Assembly (NCBI GenBank): GCA_014155875.1
Contig: JACEFZ010021736.1
Span: 124,001-188,000, forward strand
Reading direction: 5' to 3'
Length of the DNA stretch: 64,000 nt
DNA from: Cepaea nemoralis
Taxonomy: Eukaryota > Mollusca > Gastropoda > Stylommatophora > Helicidae
Numbering within the stretch: position 1 is the first letter of the stretch; every line of letters begins with the position of its first letter. Positions 1 through 64,000 of the stretch are shown in pieces. A model generated the notes under the pieces. That model was not told the origin of the DNA. It did no database searches and saw only the letters and a program-made list of their open reading frames with translations. The position numbers and the translations under genes are program-made.

Positions 1-1256
1 ATATACCAGGTTAGTAGGTTAAAGGTACATAGAGACAGACTGGCTCTGAAGGAGAGCCGGTGACCACCGAATTCCCCTCCCTCGGAGGTAGCTCCCTCTC
101 CCTGGTTCGATTTTAGGATTACCTACTATACACCAGGTCTCCTGGAGCTCTAGCTCTGATCCAGGAATGTAATAGATTATACAGGGAAATCCCCCTGTAG
201 CGGAAGTCCACATCCCGTTCCCTCCTCCCCTAGTTAAGGTCAGAGCATTTGGAACGGTGTTCAGCTGGCTGTGACCAGCTCTGTCGCATTCCCCAGTTTC
301 TCCAGTGTCAACATCTCAGGAACCAACTGCCTATCAAGATGGTGTTCCGTTACGGCAACCAATAACGTAAAGAGTAAGCAGAAAGGCCAGCAAAGCCAGT
401 AGTCGCCACACCAAAGAATTCGAACTTAGACACCCGCAATGTCCTTCGAATGACCTTCGACACGTCCGGCGACCATCGCATGGGTTTCGTCTAGTTCGGC
501 CGAGTTCCCTGATACCTCACTCGACCTATGTTCTACACCGCCTTCGCCCACGTCCGGTTGTGTCGACTACGTTAGAGTTCTAAGGCCGCCCAGGAGTGAA
601 CTCGGACTACTAACACTATTGGGCCTGTCCGAAATGTTTATAACTACTTGTAGCGGCAATAACACGCATTCACGTACTTGTACAATTGTAACGCAAAACC
701 AGGCCTACAATCCATCGTGTTCAACTCGCCTGCAGTGTTAAGTTAAAACACAAGCCACAGTTTCACCCCTGACTGACCTTTGTGCGCCGGGCGGGACATG
801 TGGTCGAACAGCTTCGATTCAACGCGGTAGCGACACATTATTTATCTAACTATGTTTCACGTACCTTACGACAAACTGTGTATTCAGAATTGAGGAGCTC
901 CCGTCCCAACACTGGACGTTCTGTCGGTTTTCTTTGATAAACAGCAAGACACTGGCTTCCTCTCTCCCATTTACGAATTAACACAGTCGTTCAAACACCA
1001 CGTCTTGCTCCCACGGCCGGATTTCAACTGAGCCTCTCTTTGTTCTGAGACGGTTTTTGCGCATGCGTTAGCGGAACTGGTTGGGTTGATCTTGTCTCAC
1101 ACGAACAGTCGAGAAGTCAAGGGCCACCAATCGCCCTTGCGTGGGGTACATTAATACCTCGGTTGTATCCCTTCGACTAGATCGGCTGTTCTACTGAAAA
1201 AGGGGAATTGGACTTTTGGGAGTTTTGCTAGGTGAATTCTCAGCCGTTCCATGACA
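1..1256 (-). repeat. 3' LTR (cut by window edge)
   Basis: By eye this matches 5661-6917 throughout, with only a one-base insertion in the other copy (near 6415). In element orientation it begins TGTCATGG at 1256. It is rich in CpG compared with the AT-rich surroundings. Roughly 180 bases of it should lie left of the window if the right LTR boundary is correct. Confidence 0.92.
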
Positions 1257-1269
1257 TAGGCCCCCTCTT
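1257..1269 (-). other. Polypurine tract of the LTR element
   Basis: Read on the minus strand, AAGAGGGGGCCTA directly precedes the LTR start TGTCATGG and directly follows the stop of the RNase H reading frame. This is the usual plus-strand primer position in LTR elements. Confidence 0.7.
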
Positions 1270-1507
1270 AAGAGAGTTGACCGCGTCGACTGTCTCCTGC
1301 TGGATATTCACTCCTAGCAAACTCGTCCTCTGCCTCTGGGACTGGATGCCTAGACAGAAAGTCAGCCCCAACATTCTCCTTACCGGGAATGTATTCCACC
1401 GTAAAGGTGTAGGGCTGAAGCAACAATGACCAACGCATCAAGCGCACGTTGAGCTTACGGGAGGTGGCCCAGCCCATCTTTGATTGATGGTCTGCCGGTG
1501 TCCTCAA
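1268..1507 (-). pseudogene. RNase H C-terminal remnant of pol
   Basis: The frame carries an ADHQSK segment, then RKLNVRLMRWSLLLQPYTF and VEYIPGKENVGADFLSRHP, the typical end of a Ty3/gypsy RNase H (arginine-rich helix, then the PGKxNxxADxLSR motif). The N-terminal half of RNase H and the whole RT are missing upstream. It ends at a stop next to the purine tract. Its place downstream of integrase fits the Gmr1-like order protease-integrase-RT-RNase H. Confidence 0.85.
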
Positions 1508-1553
1508 AGGTACAACCTCCCCATCACTTTGGGCAGTACTTGGACAGCCCGTC

Positions 1554-4031
1554 TCATATCAGTGATCGACCACCGCGCCTGCCCGTCGAGTCATTACGTT
1601 CAGCCGGACGACCATCCGACTCGCGTACGCAACGGGGTGCAATACCGACGGATCTTCCCTTCCCGGCGGTACCAGTGTCGTCACTACCGCTATGTCTCCC
1701 TACAAACATGTCTCGGGATTTGCGGTATCGTCCTCGATGGACGGTATAGTCGTCCCAGAACCCTCTGGACTCGGGTTTCCCTGGCCATCTCTTTCGATAG
1801 CGGGGCCAGTCCGTCGATCGTCGGTCGGAGTCCAGGGTATCTCTCGCCGCATCCGACGTTACCCACCCCTTCCGAACTGGGTTACTAGTGACTGACATCA
1901 CCGACAGGTGCAGAGATTTGTCACCGGACCTCTCCTCGTTTTCCCGCAGGAGATTTGTATGGAAAATTCTCAAAGTTCCCCCGATCCGGATCTCGTAGTT
2001 GGTTTTGGACACTACCCTGACCACGGAATAAGGTCCTTGCCATCCTACGTCGAGCATATTGGTCCTGCTTGGACCCCACAATAATACTCTATCTCCCACC
2101 TTAAGACCTAATGTAGTCTTAGTCCGATTTGTGGGTGTAGCCTTCTGGCACTCTGGGCATGACTTTACTAACCGGCGTACATCGCCAGTCATTCGTGGCC
2201 AGTAATAATGACCGGAAATTCGCTGCAGCGTCGCTCTGACACCCATATGTCCATTCCCGGATAGGTTACTACCCGATATGGCGTGTCCCCTCTGAAGAAT
2301 TGGAAGACGGTAGTCCTGCGGGACCACCAACTGCCCATGCAGTTCATCTCCCCTTCTGGCTCTCCGGTAGAGCAGCCGATTCTTCAGATAGTACTGGTCC
2401 CGTTGCGGTGGGTCAGCACTTTTCTGCAGCTTCTTGTAGCACGGACGTAGTGTCACGTCTTCGCTCTGGGCCGTACGCAAACTCCCTAGCTGGGTTTTCG
2501 AGCTGGTTGTGTTTGCCTCGTCTTTCCCCGTGTGGGCGCAGGTATGTATGTCGCCTAGGTGGATTGGCTTCTTCGGCACCCCTAGAAATACATATTTACT
2601 CCCCAGAATGACGGGATATAGGGGATCGAGTAATACCGCGGCTGGGATGATGCCCGTGACGTATCTCGACCTAATCTCTACGTTAGCGATTGGTAACGTC
2701 ATGGCTACCGCACTCTTCATAGCCGGCTGTATCTCGATGCTTTCCCCAGTGAGTTGGTCTGGTCTCACTAGACTGGCGGCAATGACGGCTTCCCCGTCTA
2801 GGCCAGTGTCATAGAGACACTCAACCTGCTGGCCGTTGACTTCTATCAGTTCGACCACAGGTGGCCTCTCTTGATCCAGAGTCTCTTCGCCGACCTCGAC
2901 CTTTTCGGTGGCAACCGCCTTTGGAGCCACTAGGCAGGCCGCGAAGTGTGAGCTCTTAGCCTTCGATCTGCAGTCCCTGGTATTGTGCGAGGGTGACTGG
3001 CAAATCGAACACCACTTCTCACTCCACTTCCGTTTCGGTGGAGAGTTATGTGGCTTCTTGCTCCCATCTTTCGACTTCTCTGGACTCTGGTCAGAGGATT
3101 TCTCATAAGGTTCTACATTCTTGGCATGAGAGGTTTTCAGTTTCTTTCTGTCAGTCTTGTCCTGACTTTTACCCATGGAGGGATGGGTTTCCCCACCTTC
3201 ACCATGCACCTCGACGAATCGTTCGGCCATCTTGGCTACTACCTCTAATCTTTCCGCCCCTTGTTCTCCCAAGAACTCTTTGAGCGGTTTCGACATATGC
3301 TTCCGCATCTGGTCGACGATCATCAGTTCTTCGAGACTTTCGTAATCGTGTGCGAACTGAGCTAAGTCCATCCATTTATGGAGGTAGGATCTAAGACGCT
3401 CGGCGTACGCAGCAAATAACTCACTCGGCTCTCGTTTCGCTTCTCGAAACTTCTTGCGGTAAGTATGCGACGTCATCTCGAACCGTTTCAACAGCGCTGC
3501 CTTCAGTTCGGTATAATTATTCTCGTGACCCGCCGGTAAACGCGAATAGACCTCGTAAGCGGTACCGCGCAACCCCTGGGACAGTTTCAGACACCACTTG
3601 TCTCGATCGAGACCCATGGCGACAGACATAGCCTCGAACTTTTGTAAGAACTGGTCGATCTTTTCCTTATCTTCCTCAAAAATCGGTAGAGGAAACTTCA
3701 TGGCATAATAACCATGTCGACCTAAGGTAGGTGAACCAGGGAGTGAAGACCCTCCTACTGCTCCCTCAGTCTCTCTACTTGATTGTGCCCTGAGCTCGAG
3801 TTCCCGCATGCGGTACTCATGCTCTCGCTTCTGAGCCTCTTGTTCGGCTTCGAACTTTTTCAACTCAAAGGCCATCCTTCGATCCTCCGCTTCTTGCTGT
3901 CTTCTCTCTCTCACTTCCTGATGGAAGTCTCTCTCAATCCCTTGGATATACTCTGTTAGTGCAGTGCCGGTGAAGCCCATTCCTTCGCCGGTTGCCCGCA
4001 CTTCATCCATATTTAATTTGGGGGATGCCAT
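1554..4031 (-). CDS. Gag-protease-integrase fragment polyprotein of the LTR element
   Basis: A single open frame of 825 codons from the ATG at 4031; an in-frame upstream ATG at 4094 would give 846, and residue numbers here count from that one. Residues 50-105 are charged and coiled-coil-like. A capsid with a SCAN-like helical segment lies at about 205-300. A CX2CX4HX4C zinc knuckle is at C362, C365, H370, C375. Protease DTG is at 429-431, with an ILG motif near 496-498. The integrase HHCC zinc domain is at H604, H616, C646, C649. It is followed almost at once by the integrase C-terminal KVGDRVLLW and GPY module (687-689), so the roughly 150-residue DDE core is deleted. The last 120 or so residues are Arg/Ser-rich and may be out-of-frame sequence. 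The long open frame despite deletion suggests youth. Confidence 0.85.
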   Translation of the reverse strand: MASPKLNMDEVRATGEGMGFTGTALTEYIQGIERDFHQEVRERRQQEAEDRRMAFELKKFEAEQEAQKREHEYRMRELELRAQSSRETEGAVGGSSLPGSPTLGRHGYYAMKFPLPIFEEDKEKIDQFLQKFEAMSVAMGLDRDKWCLKLSQGLRGTAYEVYSRLPAGHENNYTELKAALLKRFEMTSHTYRKKFREAKREPSELFAAYAERLRSYLHKWMDLAQFAHDYESLEELMIVDQMRKHMSKPLKEFLGEQGAERLEVVAKMAERFVEVHGEGGETHPSMGKSQDKTDRKKLKTSHAKNVEPYEKSSDQSPEKSKDGSKKPHNSPPKRKWSEKWCSICQSPSHNTRDCRSKAKSSHFAACLVAPKAVATEKVEVGEETLDQERPPVVELIEVNGQQVECLYDTGLDGEAVIAASLVRPDQLTGESIEIQPAMKSAVAMTLPIANVEIRSRYVTGIIPAAVLLDPLYPVILGSKYVFLGVPKKPIHLGDIHTCAHTGKDEANTTSSKTQLGSLRTAQSEDVTLRPCYKKLQKSADPPQRDQYYLKNRLLYRRARRGDELHGQLVVPQDYRLPILQRGHAISGSNLSGNGHMGVRATLQRISGHYYWPRMTGDVRRLVKSCPECQKATPTNRTKTTLGLKVGDRVLLWGPSRTNMLDVGWQGPYSVVRVVSKTNYEIRIGGTLRIFHTNLLRENEERSGDKSLHLSVMSVTSNPVRKGWVTSDAARDTLDSDRRSTDWPRYRKRWPGKPESRGFWDDYTVHRGRYRKSRDMFVGRHSGSDDTGTAGKGRSVGIAPRCVRESDGRPAERNDSTGRRGGRSLI

Positions 4032-4094
4032 ACTTAGAGAGTATATGTTAGTAGTGTGAGTGGTAAGTAAATAACGCCATATATAGATATGCAA

Positions 4095-5469
4095 TACACC
4101 AATCTAATATATATGACGTCCCAACACACCACACGTCAATCTGTCTTTGTCCAGAGAAGAAACAGGACCAAAGACCTATGTAGACCTGAATAGAGATACT
4201 AGGAATGAAATGTCATAACCATAATCACCAGAGCTGTCTCATCAATATCCCGGACGAGCCCCCAAATAATGTCGTAGTATTTCTTGGGGTGAGGGAAGCA
4301 TACTATTACATCTTAATAACGGGATAGATGCACTCTGGGAATACAATAAATCTCAGTCTACAGACCCCACCAGCTCTTGGATTCCTGTCTCTCTCACTAT
4401 CAACCGCTGGACAATACCTTTTTTCACTTCTCATCCAGAACAGATGACACGACTCTGGTGTCTACACATAATGACTATATGATATAATGTACAAGAGGAA
4501 TGTTCAGGAGAGAATCCTGGACTATGTGATATAATGTACAAGGGGAGTGTTCATGAGAGAATCCTGGCCACCGCCAGGCGATAGAAGAAATGGCTATCTG
4601 GATTAGTCTCAGGCCGTCTCACTCATCACTGTACACTGGGTACGATACCACAAGGTTAAAGAGGTCACTCATCTGCACACGTAGCGTGGAATGTCTCTGC
4701 CGAGGTGTAGTCTCAATTGGAATGACTAGCACGTCAATGTGGTGACTCCAAGTTGCGGTGGTACGTGATGACTCCGGACTAACATCCCTGTAGAAGTTCT
4801 GAAGACCTGTCCTTCAAGCTTCACTGGTAAGGCCTGTGCTAGACAACGGTCCTAAAAAGCCACCATAACATTTAACACCCAATTAACAATGTCAAAGTTC
4901 TGGAACCAGATGGTGGTCTCTAATGGGATCAGGATGGATATAACTGGGCCTATAAGCACAGAAAGTTGGCACAGTTCAAGTTGACTCTGTCACTCAAAGT
5001 CAGTACTGGTAGCGCGTGACCCGGTAAGGAATGTCACAACTGTTCATAATCCTACATGGTAGACTGTTCCCGGAACACCAGGCCATCATGAAATAAAGGG
5101 TAATGTAGTTCTTCTCTACCCGTTTGGCTAGTGGGTCATAATGTCACAACTGTTCACAGACAAGAGGACACGATACTCGCCCGTGTGTAGCCATCATAAT
5201 ACTTGGTGGACTGACTGAAGATCATTTAGCGGTTTAGACGGGACTGGATTGTGGCGTCGTGACTTCCCGGCACGTGGTGTGGTGTAGAAGCCTCACTTCA
5301 CGTCACATAGGTAAGCCAGCCATTTAGCAGCCTTCACGAAGTCATCTTCCTCTGGTCCCGTCACGTAAGTCTCTCAGACAGTAGAACCTGCCAAAGATAA
5401 CACCATGTGTGAATATCGTGACACAGACTTACCCCCAGAGGTACACGTTACCTATGTGTACTCAGCATA
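4095..5469 (-). other. Untranslated leader of the LTR element
   Basis: About 1.4 kb between the primer-site candidate and gag has no convincing reading frame. It contains a 46-bp near-perfect direct duplication (about 4470-4515 and 4523-4568; shared core TGATATAATGTACAAG). Long gag leaders of this kind commonly hold packaging signals, but none can be identified here. Confidence 0.5.
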
Positions 5470-5483
5470 GGCCGGGGTCGCCA
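5470..5483 (-). other. Candidate primer-binding site
   Basis: The minus strand reads CA|TGGCGACCCCGGCC. The CA would end the 5' LTR, and the TGG start is expected for pairing with a tRNA CCA end. The tRNA is not identified. The window edge cuts the other LTR, so this boundary cannot be confirmed by comparing the two copies. Confidence 0.5.
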
Positions 5484-6917
5484 TGACCCGGCCGGCAGCC
5501 TCACAGACCAGGATCCACTGCCAAAACTGAACTAGGTCTGGGTCCTAACAAGTGCTGGCGGAACCGTCCTCCGTCTCGAACCCGCCCAAGGTAGGGCTGT
5601 GTATCTGGTCATGGTGTCGGCGAAATCCTTCTGTCCAAAAAAAATACTTCTAAGGACACAATATACCAGGTTAGTAGGTTAAAGGTACATAGAGACAGAC
5701 TGGCTCTGAAGGAGAGCCGGTGACCACCGAATTCCCCTCCCTCGGAGGTAGCTCCCTCTCCCTGGTTCGATTTTAGGATTACCTACTATACACCAGGTCT
5801 CCTGGAGCTCTAGCTCTGATCCAGGAATGTAATAGATTATACAGGGAAATCCCCCTGTAGCGGAAGTCCACATCCCGTTCCCTCCTCCCCTAGTTAAGGT
5901 CAGAGCATTTGGAACGGTGTTCAGCTGGCTGTGACCAGCTCTGTCGCATTCCCCAGTTTCTCCAGTGTCAACATCTCAGGAACCAACTGCCTATCAAGAT
6001 GGTGTTCCGTTACGGCAACCAATAACGTAAAGAGTAAGCAGAAAGGCCAGCAAAGCCAGTAGTCGCCACACCAAAGAATTCGAACTTAGACACCCGCAAT
6101 GTCCTTCGAATGACCTTCGACACGTCCGGCGACCATCGCATGGGTTTCGTCTAGTTCGGCCGAGTTCCCTGATACCTCACTCGACCTATGTTCTACACCG
6201 CCTTCGCCCACGTCCGGTTGTGTCGACTACGTTAGAGTTCTAAGGCCGCCCAGGAGTGAACTCGGACTACTAACACTATTGGGCCTGTCCGAAATGTTTA
6301 TAACTACTTGTAGCGGCAATAACACGCATTCACGTACTTGTACAATTGTAACGCAAAACCAGGCCTACAATCCATCGTGTTCAACTCGCCTGCAGTGTTA
6401 AGTTAAAACACAAGCCCACAGTTTCACCCCTGACTGACCTTTGTGCGCCGGGCGGGACATGTGGTCGAACAGCTTCGATTCAACGCGGTAGCGACACATT
6501 ATTTATCTAACTATGTTTCACGTACCTTACGACAAACTGTGTATTCAGAATTGAGGAGCTCCCGTCCCAACACTGGACGTTCTGTCGGTTTTCTTTGATA
6601 AACAGCAAGACACTGGCTTCCTCTCTCCCATTTACGAATTAACACAGTCGTTCAAACACCACGTCTTGCTCCCACGGCCGGATTTCAACTGAGCCTCTCT
6701 TTGTTCTGAGACGGTTTTTGCGCATGCGTTAGCGGAACTGGTTGGGTTGATCTTGTCTCACACGAACAGTCGAGAAGTCAAGGGCCACCAATCGCCCTTG
6801 CGTGGGGTACATTAATACCTCGGTTGTATCCCTTCGACTAGATCGGCTGTTCTACTGAAAAAGGGGAATTGGACTTTTGGGAGTTTTGCTAGGTGAATTC
6901 TCAGCCGTTCCATGACA
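5484..6917 (-). repeat. 5' LTR (complete, about 1.43 kb)
   Basis: It starts TGTCATGG at 6917 and probably ends GGTCA at 5484, next to the primer-site candidate. The part from 5661 to 6917 is duplicated at 1-1256 with one indel. The lower boundary is inferred. Confidence 0.8.
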
Positions 6918-6924
6918 ATGATAC

Positions 6925-7612
6925 AACTATTTGTGTCAATTAAGTTGAAAAAGAAAGTTCTTAATAGCTATACTAAGTAAAATCTGATGTACAGAAGTAA
7001 ATCATGGACAATCAGGAAATTAATGAGGAATTATGTGGACACTGCTGAACTGTGGTTTTACAGAAGAATGATGAAAACATCATGGACAGATTAAAAACAT
7101 AATGAAGATTTCTTGAAAGAAGTTAACTCACAAAGAAAACTTCAAGACTGGCGAATCAGCCGATCACATACTCCAATACTATATCCCAAATACACTATAT
7201 CTAGGCGAATCTTCTGGCCTAGAGAAACAACATTGGAAGATAAACTCTACGGACCACTGTGAGAACTAAAAAAGACAGTGAAGTTTATACAAAAGACATC
7301 ATTTCAGACATAGACATTAAATTTCAAGCAAATGAAAGAAGAAGCACCAAGAAAACTGGATACTAGCATTAAAAGAAGACAATTCATAATTTTTTGATCA
7401 TAAGAAAGGGAAAGCTGGAGCACATCACAACAATAGAAATGTTAGAGAGGAACAGAGGCAAGGGGAGATCAAGAGAGAGGATGCTAGACAGTCTGAATCA
7501 TGGCATGGAGGAACACCTGTTTCAGAAATCATTGACAGTACAAGAGACAGAAGGCTGCAGACAGAAATGACCAGCACAATATGGCAAGGACTGTAAGAAG
7601 AAGAAGAATTAA
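6925..7612 (+). mobile_element. Decayed RTE-like LINE 3' region
   Basis: Broken frames keep the sequence of motifs seen in the better copy at 43.7-44.2 kb: a KSWTIRK segment, then AELWFYRRMMKTSWTD, then a basic KGRSRERMLDSL segment before an A/G-rich end. Stops and frameshifts interrupt it throughout. It abuts the LTR element on its left. Confidence 0.65.
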
Positions 7613-7978
7613 GTAATGTAGAATTTGTTACATGTCATTACAGCAACTTGAGAATTCTTGATGTCATCTCCTTGATGTTGTTCTTGTTATTCATATATTT
7701 TCTAGTTTAAACAATGTATCCCTGATTGTTATGTCTCAGTCTGCCATATGTACTATAGTTTTAACACTTTATCAATATAACTCAGTCAACCATATGCGCT
7801 ATAGTTTTAACAATTTATCCTTCATCTATATATCTCAGTCTATCACTGTACTGTTTTAACATGCAGATAATGCAGTGTACAAACATACAGATAATGTAGT
7901 GTACAAACATACAAATAATTTAGTGTACAAACATACAGATAACGTAGTGTACAAAACCATATTTTGTATTCAGGATAC
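7613..7978. repeat. Short tandem duplications beside fry exon e14
   Basis: About three loose copies of a roughly 60-bp AT-rich unit (cores ATATGYRCTATAGTTTTAAC, 7735-7860) are followed by four copies of a 24-bp unit (core ACATACAGATAAYGTAGTG, 7862-7955). The repeat ends about 20 bases from the exon donor. Confidence 0.6.
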
Positions 7979-62645
<54,667 letters not shown>

Positions 62646-62699
62646 CTGCAAGTGGCATAAAATCTGGCACCAAGACATGATCAAAACACTTCTTAAAAT

Positions 62700-63049
62700 A
62701 ACATAAATTTAATTTCAGAAAGGATGTGCTGCTGGAAGTTGAAGAGATGAAAGGAATAAACACACAACACTTGAAATAAAAACTTTCAAATTATTTTAAG
62801 AACTGGAAGTGGTGCAATTGTACGTGCTTGGGTTCTCTAAATGACATTGACAACCACACTGGCACAGCTTTCCTCCTGTGCACTGGGTTAAAGTCTACTG
62901 ACAACAAAATACCTAAAACCTGTCAAGGAAATAATATCAAACTATGCCTAACCTAGCCATTCGACTTGTGTTGGGCTGAAAAAATAACCTTGCTATGTCC
63001 AAATATGTATTTGTATATGCATTTGTAACGTTCCAGTACCAGCCTTGCA
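62700..63049. other. Intron, nothing recognised
   Basis: No exon, repeat or element identified. Confidence 0.5.
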
Positions 63050-63480
63050 CACCCTGCTGGTTTCTAGGTATGGAATGCATCAGACTTCAGAATTAAAACT
63101 CACAACCTTCCAGAGGATTCATAATCAACCAGCTAGCACAGCTGCAGCCAATTTTATGCACGTAACCAAGTGTGTATGGATTAATCCCAAAATTACATTG
63201 AAAACTAAGTGTATGTTACAGAAAGCTTGTATCATTAGCTCTCTTTTCTCCAGTAGTTAAGATATTCAGTTACTAATCCCCCAAGAGAAATGACTGAAAT
63301 AAAATGAGTGCTCTCTCACACTAGTCAAATGACCATAAACACACTGCTTACACAATATAGAATACAACAGTTTGGCAATGTATACCACATGCCAGATGAT
63401 CATATTCCAATGGACATTCTCTATGGTAGCTGGCAAACGTATGCATATTCTTCAAATGACTTCGGGCTGCAAAGTATTCA
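63050..63480 (+). mobile_element. Decayed relative of the C2H2-finger LINE
   Basis: STAAANFMHVTKCVWINPKI, TLKTKCMLQKACIISSLF is colinear with AATTMNRLRKRVWENRKLTA onward at 60.4 kb; a later HMPDDHIPMDILYG frame matches RMDDGRIPKDIFFG. Confidence 0.7.
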
Positions 63481-63675
63481 GTAGCTTATAAACTACCCTA
63501 CTTTCAGTAAATAGATATAAATAATTTAATTGTAAACAATAAGTGGTACACTTTACAACAAAAGACTTTACAATAAATATAATTTATGAAATAGTGTTTA
63601 TGTCTGATATACATCACAATTCTACATTTTTATACAGTTCACTTTTTTTAAAGTATAATTTTTTTTTAAACTACA

Positions 63676-63842
63676 CTTCTTGGTAAAGAGAGATAGATGA
63701 AGACTGTGAGAGAAAATTCTTGACAGTCTTGTGTCATGGCACGGAAGGGAGTAAACACATGAATTGATCCTCCCGTCACATCTCGCAATTTGTGGAGAAG
63801 CATGATTGCATACATCAGCCTGCAAGGCACATGATGATGATG
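63676..63842 (+). mobile_element. RTE-like LINE tail
   Basis: Decayed SCVMARKGVNT, then SRNLWRSMIAYISLQGT, then GATGATGATGA; colinear with 44090-44215. Confidence 0.65.
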
Positions 63843-64000
63843 ACACACATTATGATAAATTATGAACAAATCTCTGTCCACGAAGCCAGAAGATGACTAA
63901 GAATGTTACCTACTACTCATACTAATGTTATGTCTGTGATTCATAGATACTTTAAGTAAACCAGATTAGAAAGAAACTAGCGGCCACCAATGGTTTTCTT

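Larger units (their letters stand above)
1..6917 (-). mobile_element. Gmr1-like Ty3/gypsy LTR retrotransposon, internally deleted
   Basis: Two long direct repeats (1-1256 and 5661-6917) bracket a minus-strand internal region carrying Gag, aspartic protease, integrase end domains and, downstream of integrase, an RNase H C-terminus. A purine tract lies just inside the left LTR and a TGG-starting primer-site candidate just inside the right one. Integrase before RT/RNase H, together with a SCAN-like Gag, is the known hallmark of the Gmr1-like branch of Ty3/gypsy. RT and the integrase catalytic core are absent, so the copy is non-autonomous. The left LTR runs off the window, so target-site duplications cannot be checked. 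It lies on the same strand as fry. Confidence 0.85.

Noticed and set aside
19..213. 64-codon frame repeated at 5679-5873
   Set aside because: It lies within both LTR copies, so the duplication is that of the LTR; no independent evidence for a protein.
1268..4094. Scrambled pol order as an assembly or rearrangement error
   Set aside because: Integrase before RNase H is the normal order of Gmr1-like elements, and the SCAN-like Gag agrees with this.

Overview
This is a stretch of an animal (metazoan) genome, AT-rich and almost entirely intron and repeat. It shows large introns with GT/AG borders, several tRNA-derived SINE families, many dead non-LTR retrotransposons, mariner and piggyBac remnants, an LTR retrotransposon and about a dozen minisatellite arrays. 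Nothing bacterial, viral or organellar is present. The repeat mix suggests a marine invertebrate, perhaps a lophotrochozoan such as a mollusc, but the sequence does not prove this.

The one host gene I can support is furry (fry) on the minus strand. Fourteen internal exons run from 62645 down to 7979. Thirteen of them (62645-14264) join without any phase conflict into 591 codons, and the fourteenth is phase-compatible. They encode the C-terminal part of Furry, the large scaffold of the NDR/Trc kinase pathway. Neither the start nor the stop codon of the gene lies in the window. No other host gene was found.

Layout, left to right. 1-6917: a young Ty3/gypsy-type element on the minus strand with near-identical LTRs. 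It has a SCAN-like Gag and an integrase placed before RNase H, both hallmarks of the Gmr1-like group, but RT and the integrase core are deleted. 7-14 kb: decayed LINE, fry exon e14, a 32-bp array grown inside a LINE ORF, and a 74-bp array grown from a dispersed repeat. 14-24 kb: exons e13-e9 with 31-bp and 21-bp arrays lying against splice acceptors, then a GC-rich non-LTR-like element. 24-41.5 kb: the largest intron (17.8 kb), holding nested LINEs and SINEs, a 43-bp array with higher-order structure, and a second LINE-born array. 41.5-56 kb: exons e8-e3 separated by RTE-like LINE copies, a mariner foldback element and a piggyBac-type deletion derivative that split a LINE. 56-64 kb: exons e2 and e1, a 25-bp array open in all three frames, and a LINE with a C-terminal C2H2 finger whose 3' tail is shared by a nearby SINE candidate.

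The most interesting pattern is that at least three tandem arrays can be traced to a single-copy segment of a transposable element lying in the same window, and that several arrays sit within tens of bases of fry exons. All identifications come from reading the sequence and from family knowledge; no database search or alignment software was used.
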